Shown piece by piece: positions 57,901-64,000 of a stretch of DNA of 64,000 nucleotides; the first letter of the stretch is position 1; each line of letters opens with the position of its first letter. The notes under the pieces are model-generated. The model ran no database searches. It worked only from the letters and a program-made list of their open reading frames with translations, and was not told the DNA's origin. Origin of the DNA: Liolophura sinensis (taxonomy: Eukaryota; Mollusca; Polyplacophora; Chitonida; Chitonidae); assembly GCF_032854445.1 (NCBI RefSeq), contig NC_088301.1, positions 10,414,281 to 10,478,280 on the forward strand. The letters are read 5' to 3'. Both the position numbers and the translations under genes were made by a program.

Positions 57901-60900
57901 TGCGTGGATTCAGATTTTTTTTCCGTGGAGCTGCTCCTAAAGTACTGAATGAAATTTTACTAGCATAAACCTTCCCTATCATCTGAACTGTTGCATGCTT
58001 AAGTTCAGGTTCAGTGGCTTAGTGTAATAATGGATTTAGTATTGTTTGGAAATGTTGAGGGATGGAAGGGGGATATTTCCCACATTGGGATTCTAGTTTC
58101 ATTTAATTTTGTTTATTATAAAATTATTTCTTCTTTTCCTTAGTTGAACAAGTTAATTTGATTTTTAAATAAATGAAAACATAAAAATATAAACATAATT
58201 AACTTTAATTTCTCTATCCAACTCATTAAATTAAATAAGATATGTTCCATCTATTGAGAAGGGGTTACATGCAATACTAATGCAATACTTCTCCTTAAAC
58301 TTACTATACATCTAACTAACCAGCATAAGTAAAAAGTAATTCTGCTGTTTCATTCAGTTTAATAGAAAAGTGTGGAAGACTTTGGCACCTTAATGAATAA
58401 GATTTCTCCTTAAAACAAGTAATTCTAAAGCCTAGCTGGACGTAGAGCAGACTGCATGAAATTCATTTGAACATGTTCCGACCTACTTCAAACAGAATAT
58501 TTTTGTGGCGTGCATTTCTTGTCAACGGAGTTGTTTTCTACCTGTGCAACTACTGTAGTCTTTCAGCTGTTTTGCATGTTTGCAAGGTGTTTATTCAAGC
58601 TTATTGTGCAGGCATTATTCTGTGTGAACTGATAAAAATTATACACTTTGTAAAACCCTGAAACTCGTATCCAACCAATGTAGTTTTGTCTCCAACATCA
58701 AAGTAAGAATGTGCATATATTTCACTAAAAGTTGCTTGTTCAATAGGGAAAAGGGACTTCAACCTGTTTCTTCACTCTTTCCTTTTGAGTCATACTCTGA
58801 TTAGTCTGCTATTTCTTGATAGCATGTGTAACTGCTTCATCTTTTGCTTGAATAAGAACTGCTCATGGGCTCTGAGCAGGGTGACTGTACCTGTAGTTTG
58901 ACGCATTCAGCGGTCATGTCACCCAGCTATGCAGTGAACAGGGGACCCCTGTTCATTACGTTTGGTTTGATACAAGCTTTCGCATTTGAATCATTTTAAT
59001 GTTACTGTAATTCTTCAAACTTTTCAACCACTTCTGCAACCAATATTCTGAAACTTTCTGGGAGGATTACGAGGTGTAGAGAAATAATTTGCAAAGTTTT
59101 ATAAAGCTTGCATCTTTAACGTCACAAGGAGATCCTTTTTGGTATCATTTTCCTAATAATTATAAACATAAAAATGTGCTTTCATGGTCGAATAGGTTGA
59201 AGATTGAAGTATTCATAGTTGATTATATAGAAAAAAATTACAGTAAGATGGATCTACTTAAGTACGGTATTAAATGACCAAAAATTTCAACAATAAATAT
59301 GTTGCACATTTTGCCTGGTTCTGAGAGTCCTGTTAATCTGAGAAAGATGTCATGAGGGTTTTTGGGATGTTGGATATCCAACAAGGAAAATGAGTTTCAG
59401 CACTAATATTTTATGATATTTACTTGCTTCCAAAAATGTGCTTTTTATCAAGATTTTAGATCTTTTAAAATTGTTGTTTCGCGAAAATAGCTCCTGACAG
59501 TGGTATGATAAAATGCTGAAATATCAGGCGCAAAATGGTTTCCTTTTGTTACCGTGTAAAAAGATAAATAAGTCGCCATACGCTGCCATAAAGTGGCGAC
59601 ACCAGTCTCTGTAAGTTAGGCTGCGTCTGAAAAATCTATATGTTACACATGTGCTGCTGCAGTGGCCTCACTGAGATTCCCCTTACAAAATTCCTCTGAA
59701 TTTGTATGTTGATTAACCAGTAATGTGCTCAGGAGTAGGTGGTAATGCTCCTGACATTTTTGTCCAGTAACAGTTAAAGCAATGTTAGAGTAAATGTTAA
59801 GGGTGGTATATCAAAATACACTTATATAAATATGCTTATAAAAAGTATATTTATTGAGTTCAGTTTTGTGTACAAAGCGTACTAACACCAGTGGGATGTT
59901 CCGTTCTTGATTTCATGCATGCATATTAATAAAATAAAAAAAAATAAAATAAAATTACTAAACTCATGACTTAGCCTCAGGTATATTAAAATCAGTGTTA
60001 AGGTAATTGTTAAGGGTGGTCTCTCGAAATGCACTTCAGTGTTGAGCTCAGGTTTTGCATACATGTAGAGCACAATAACACAAGGGGATGTTCCGTTGTT
60101 GATACTGTGTGAGCATATAGATTATAGGAATTCCAAAATTCAGGTTGCTTGTGTATGAGAACCAATGTTAAGGTAAATGTTAAAGGTGGTGTCTCAAAGT
60201 GCAATGCATGTTCTGAGCTCAGCTTTTACATGTATGTTAATTGTGTTTACTTGTATACATGTTAAATTGGAAACCACAAATTTCATGGCCTTCACATCTT
60301 TTTTTTTAAAAGACCGAGGTTAAGCTAAATGCTTAAGTACTTTATGTATTGAGCTTAAGTGTAGAATTCATGTGTTTGCTGTGTTTGCTGGTAGCCATGC
60401 ACCAAATCTATTTGTAATTCTTTCTGATTTTGATTTTGTGTTTGTCTTGCTTCAGTCAGATAAAAGCATATGTTGTTGTTGTTTAGGCTGTTTGTTTTTG
60501 TTTTTTGTTGATGTTTTTTCTTTTGTATACTTTTTAAGGATCACTTCAGGCTGTAAACAAAGCAGTTTCTATCCTGACATTAAATACATGAACTGTTGTA
60601 CTTTTAGACACAGGAAGCCGCCCCACCCTTGTCACAGGCCTCCTTCCCAGACGCAGGCTCCCCCAAGAGGAAGCTTCCCTCACCCCCAGATGAGGAATGG
60701 GAGGTTCCACAAGATGGTGAGACACAGAATAAATGAAGTATCGATTAATTTTGATTTTCTTCATAGATGGATTTGAACCAGCGCCTTTGAGGTTAGTGGG
60801 CGCCCAGGAGAGACCCTTGGTTCACTTGATCTGCCAGCAGTGGATCGGAGTCTCTTCATTAAACTTTAAAACGCCGCTCACGTTGGTTTTAGAATAGAAA

Positions 60901-63560
60901 AAGGACATTGTCTGGTGAAAGTGTATGCCAGTAAAATGCATATGTATGGGTTTTTACTTTAAAAGCTTTTGGTAATGTGTTTGTTTTGCTACTCTGTGAA
61001 GAAAGTAGCTGCCATCATGACAGGGCCAGACCTGCACAAATGCAGATAAATGCCAATGAAATAAGTAAATAGAAAAGCTGACTGAGATGTATTTGAAACT
61101 ATGCCTCCAGAGTGGTTTCTGTGTGTTCAGGATGTAAACTTGTATCAAAAAGTATCTAACATTTTCTGTAATGTACACCCAATGTAATGTTTTGAAGTGA
61201 AATATAACGGTGGTATATGCAATGGCTTTATTATTTATTTAATACATTCATGGATGAACAGAACAAGACTCAAAAAGTTGGTGTTGAATTAATGAAAAAA
61301 ACAATACCACTAGACACCTATGATGTTTAATCATCTATACCTTCACTGCTTTAGAATGTGCTGTGTACTCATGAAGATGTTGTTATGGCCTGTGATTGAC
61401 AGATTCCGTATCCAAGGGGGCGGCGGCCTTGGCCAGTAGCCAAGTGTTCGGTGAGGAGGATGCTGAGGCGATTTACGGTCGCTATAGGAGAAGAGAACCC
61501 TCAACGTTCACTCTACAGCCAGAACATATCACACTGGAGGACTCCTTAGGTATGCAAACACTTTCTCTTTCCATGCCATCATGTATGAGACCATGTAATA
61601 GTTTGTGTAGCCCTGTGATTATGCTTAAGATCATTTTTATATGCCCTTGACATTATGCGGAGCATATTGTGTTATAGTGATTTTGTCAACCTGTCCGTCT
61701 GTTTGTCCGTATTTGTGTAAGGGCTGTATCTCCAATTGTTTTCTACAGAGAGTTTTACTTTTTGGTGGAGACATGTACACAGATGATGATGTGTCGCAAC
61801 TCAAGTGTGACCATTTTCGCAGTTGTCACGATAACCAGATAGCCATTTTCCTTATATATTCTACATAGATATGATTTCTTGTCCAGGCTATAACTCCAAC
61901 AGTTTTCCACACAGAGTTTTAATTTTGGTTGATGATGATGTGTCACAACTCACTTTTGTCATGTAATGTCCCATGGTCTTAATGACCATTAAGTTTTAAA
62001 AATTTTCTCGCTCTCATATCAAAATTATATCTCTTTCTGAGACCTTAGAATACTGAGGTTGTTGTTGTTATCAACCCATCGTTAACTTTGTTCTGAAATT
62101 ACTACATTTTAGAAGGTTGCCGAGGTTTATTGGCGATCGTTTTATCTATAAATATTGCTACAAGTACTTACTTGTGCTTTAATCTTCAAGTCTCATTTGT
62201 TTTTATAACCACATATTGACGATTTTTGTGCAGGGGGACGGCAGTCGATTCCATGCCGTCTTTCGTTGTCGCATGTTGTCACAATGCGTAAGTGCCTCAT
62301 TAATATTCATGAGGCTTGAGTATTAGTAGCAAAATTTTCCTCAAATCTAGAGGGAGACGTTCCTGTTTGTCCCCTGAAGATGGCACAAGTGTCCATAGAT
62401 GCTGATGAGACAGTAGTGCATATTAACGCCTTGATTTAGGGCAGTAACTGTTGGCGTTGAAAATACAGTTGTTTTCTGAATTTATCAGTCTTCTAATCTA
62501 CTTTAGTCATTAGTTTGTGTTTTACAAACACAAGGATTGCCATACAGACCTGGCCTCTTAATTCATTTGTTAATGCTTTTTTCACTCAAGGGAAAAATTG
62601 CCCCAAGAATGGGAGTAAACCTTAACTAATGGATAAGCGCCCTGAGACTTGTCGCTGTACTGAATTAAACACTGAAGGCCTTAGTCAATTTTCACAGTTG
62701 TCATGGTAACCAGATAGGCATTTTCCTTATATATACCATATATAATTTCGTGTCAGGTTTACTACTCCAACTGTTTTCTGCATAAAGTTTTCATTTTTGG
62801 TGGACACATTTGCCCACCTGCGCGGTTGTCATGGTAGCCACATACCTATTATAAACGCCCATAAAGATTCCCCTTGGGTTATACTCATCACAGTGCTGCT
62901 GGTATTCTTTCATACATTTCAAACAAATGCATTTGTGGATCAGTATGTTGTGTTCACCTGCACTTTTGTTGACCTTTGATTTGATCAGTACAGATGATAT
63001 GTTTTATTTTATGATTCAATTAAACTGCTTCATGGACGGGTAGTTGACAATATCAGGCTGTAAGATTTTGCTGTTTTTTGACACTTTTTGAGTGTTGCTA
63101 CATGTAGGTACCTGTTAAATGTCTCTTCCAGGCACTCCGGTTTTCTTCACCCGTAAACCTATTTGACATCATATACCCTAAATGACCATAAATTTCGACA
63201 ATTGCTAACTTGCCCATCTTTCCTGATTCTGAGAGTTGGGAGGTTTGCTTGGAAGATGGGTTGATATTCTGCTGGAAATTTGAAGTTTCAGCACTTAAAT
63301 GTTTTGTGACATTGGGGGTAAAATTTTAGGTCATTTAGGGTAAGTTAATAAATTTTGAGCCTGGCATTAAACACCAGTCAACCAATATGCATATACACTG
63401 GCTGGCAGACTTACTGTGTATGTCCAAGTGCTGTATTCTGTGATGTTTAGGGGCTGGGAACTTCGGGTCTGTGATGAGAGGAAGATGCCGTACAAAGTCT
63501 GGAGAAATACCTGTAGCGGTGAAAACCCTCAAACAAGAACATGTGGTTCAAGGTCAAGAG
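46927..63560 (+). CDS. SYK: SYK/ZAP-70-type tyrosine kinase (3' partial)
   Basis: Cytoplasmic non-receptor tyrosine kinase whose tandem SH2 domains normally dock on doubly phosphorylated ITAM-type tails. Coding exons: 46927-47102, 48661-48901, 50362-50522, 51175-51322, 53264-53357, 54125-54192, (55074-55121 possible), 60608-60716, 61403-61549 and 63451-63560. All have GT-AG borders and joining phases, giving 418 residues without the optional exon. SH2-1 has FFFGRITRDESE and YLLRES (R41). SH2-2 has PWYHGYIERDEAE and FLVRERR (R195). No ankyrin repeats lie between them, so it is SYK-like rather than SHARK-like. The linker leads to ITLEDSLGAGNFGSV and VAVKTL (K406, the ATP-binding lysine). The rest of the kinase domain is right of the window. 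Start: ATG 46927 has a good context (AAGATGG). An in-frame ATG at 46888 with weak context would add 13 residues, and TAA at 46801 closes the frame upstream. Confidence 0.93.
47897..47960 (-). mobile_element. SINE tail fragment
   Basis: TTATTTATTTAGTTGGTG, TTTACACCGTGCTCAAGA and ATATACTCGCTAATAC match the SINE tail half. The rest is absent. Confidence 0.6.
52632..52880. repeat. 194-bp-spaced direct repeat in the kinase gene intron
   Basis: TTCTGAGACCAATATTTCATG...AACTGATACAGGTGTGCAGC occurs at about 52632 and again with few changes at about 52826. Parts of the same region recur around exon 53264-53357 (see findings). Confidence 0.75.
52884..53155 (+). mobile_element. Second tRNA-derived SINE family
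   Basis: The head GATGGCTTAATGGTTAGAG (box A-like) and GGGATCAAACCCAGG (box B-like) are followed by a body with GGTGTCATGTCTGGTGTC and GCATGATGCTTCAGTGGAG. It differs from the main SINE in both head and body. It is not a tRNA gene, since there is no cloverleaf closure. Confidence 0.65.
55074..55121 (+). other. Possible 48-nt in-frame linker exon of the kinase gene
   Basis: Acceptor TTTTCCCTCAATATAG and donor GTGAGT enclose 16 codons (TFTSGAASEYFSHQDV) in phase 0-0, exactly what fits between exons 54125-54192 and 60608-60716. SYK-family linkers vary by alternative splicing, so a cassette exon is plausible. There is no conservation evidence. Confidence 0.4.
57392..57522. repeat. ~21-bp minisatellite in kinase gene intron
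   Basis: Alternating AAATGTGGGATTGAAGTCAT and AAATGTAGCCATG units, about seven copies in total. Confidence 0.9.
58551..58765 (+). mobile_element. MITE family A copy (diverged)
   Basis: TACTGTAGTCTTTCAGCTG at the left, GGGAAAAGGGACTTCAACC at the right. The interior (GTGTTTATTCAAGC, AACTGATAAAAATTATAC, CCAACCAATGTAGTTTTG) matches 24133-24329. Confidence 0.65.
59002..59213 (+). mobile_element. MITE family B copy
   Basis: TTACTGTAATTCTTCAAAC at the left and GAATAGGTTGAAGATTGAAG at the right. The interior TAGAGAAATAATTTGCAAAG and AAGCTTGCATCTTT match 40761-41108. Confidence 0.65.
59770..60240. repeat. ~190-bp tandem repeat, about three copies
   Basis: Each copy has GTTAAGGTAAATGTTAA GG, GGTGGTNTCTCAAA and GGGATGTTCCGTTNTTGAT-like blocks (around 59785, 60000 and 60170). 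The last copy is incomplete. Confidence 0.7.
61640..62990. repeat. Dispersed ~180-bp repeat copies in kinase gene intron
   Basis: AGTTGTCATGGTAACCAGATA, CATTTTCCTTATATAT and CCAACTGTTTTCTGCA-like strings recur near 61730-61870, 61880-61960, 62690-62790 and 62815-62840. The first copy is preceded by GTCCGTCTGTTTGTCCG. No coding potential. Confidence 0.55.
63174..63342. mobile_element. 169-bp MITE with TA target duplication
   Basis: Perfect terminal inverted repeats TACCCTAAATGACC (63174) and GGTCATTTAGGGTA (ending 63342), where the outer TA can be the target duplication of a Tc1/mariner-type element. Non-coding. A diverged relative of the interior is visible near 59265-59470. Confidence 0.72.
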
Positions 63561-64000
63561 GTGAGCCAGTAAACGTGGTTTGTAGTAAAGATTCTCACAT
63601 AAATACCAGGCCCCAGGATCAGGAAGCAATAGTAGATTTACCTCAAAATTTCAATCATTAAACTTTGTATGTTCCTTTCTGAATTTGTTTTCCACTAACT
63701 TACCCAGAATTTACGTTGTCAAGCAGTATTTTAGTGTTGTTTTGTAAGAAATTTTGACTGAAGTCTCAGATGGATTTTTGATCTAGGGGCCTGTACCTGT
63801 CTCAATTTACCTGATATAAAAGGATACCGAGTGGAAAGTGATTTACCAACAGTAGATGTAGAATTCCCCATGTTAAGCCCTATACCCTTGGTTACACTAT
63901 AAATATACTTAAAATTTCAGCTTTAAATGAATCCACTGAATTTCTCACAAGTAGTCACCATTTCTGCTCCTTGGGATAAACCAAGACTTTTGTAATGTTA

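Larger units (their letters stand above)
55122..60607 (+). other. Large intron of the kinase gene
   Basis: AT-rich, with the minisatellite at 57392, MITE copies at 58551 and 59002, and the three-copy repeat at 59770. A tiny candidate exon (57237-57254, 18 nt, between CTGCAG and GTGAGG) is in frame but too short to trust. Confidence 0.6.
60608..63560 (+). other. SYK: SYK-like linker B and first kinase exon
   Basis: Exon 60608-60716 is Pro/Lys-rich (SPKRKLPSPPDEEWEVP). Exon 61403-61549 has EEDAEAIYGRYRRREPS, with two tyrosines where SYK and ZAP-70 have regulatory ones, then TLQPEHITLEDSLG. Exon 63451-63560 has the glycine loop GAGNFGSV and VAVKTLKQE. Confidence 0.9.

Overview
This window is intron-rich animal nuclear DNA, most likely from a mollusc or a close lophotrochozoan. 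The evidence is small GT-AG exons spread over tens of kilobases, strong matches to bilaterian gene families, an abundant tRNA-derived SINE ending in a TTTA-type tail, recurrent 'AGGGAGGTAACTC'-like and 'TACATGTA' motifs, and many minisatellites. No bacterial, viral or organelle genes were seen.

Three protein genes were reconstructed exon by exon. (1) Positions 428-12727 (+): most of DOT1L, the histone H3 lysine-79 methyltransferase. The 5' end lies left of the window, and the catalytic core through to the stop codon is present. (2) Positions 21528-40195 (-): a complete KAT14/CSRP2BP gene, the GNAT subunit of the ATAC complex, with 18 coding exons and 798 residues. It is convergent with DOT1L. 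(3) Positions 46927-63560 (+): the 5' part of a SYK/ZAP-70-type tyrosine kinase, with both SH2 domains, the linker and the first kinase exon. It is divergent from KAT14 and runs off the right edge. DOT1L and KAT14 both modify histones. The kinase belongs to immunoreceptor-type signalling, and nothing indicates that the three act together.

Between and inside the genes lie about 20 copies or fragments of one tRNA-derived SINE (six with clear target-site duplications), a second tRNA-derived SINE, several MITE-like elements with terminal inverted repeats, a satellite amplified from the inside of one MITE family, and long tandem arrays that fill KAT14 introns.

The most striking observations are: (a) a tandem pair of 107-nt exons in DOT1L encoding alternative versions of the substrate-loop segment (the VSWTGK region), whose length and phase force mutually exclusive use, with a (GGGA)n G-quadruplex motif just after the second exon's donor; (b) four exons in two genes where a tandem duplication includes the exon 3' end and its 5' splice site, reaching 10 copies of 79 bp in KAT14; (c) a SINE inserted exactly on a KAT14 splice donor, so that its 14-bp target duplication copied the splice site; (d) a canonical C4HC3 PHD-finger pattern at the KAT14 N-terminus that appears degenerate in the human protein.
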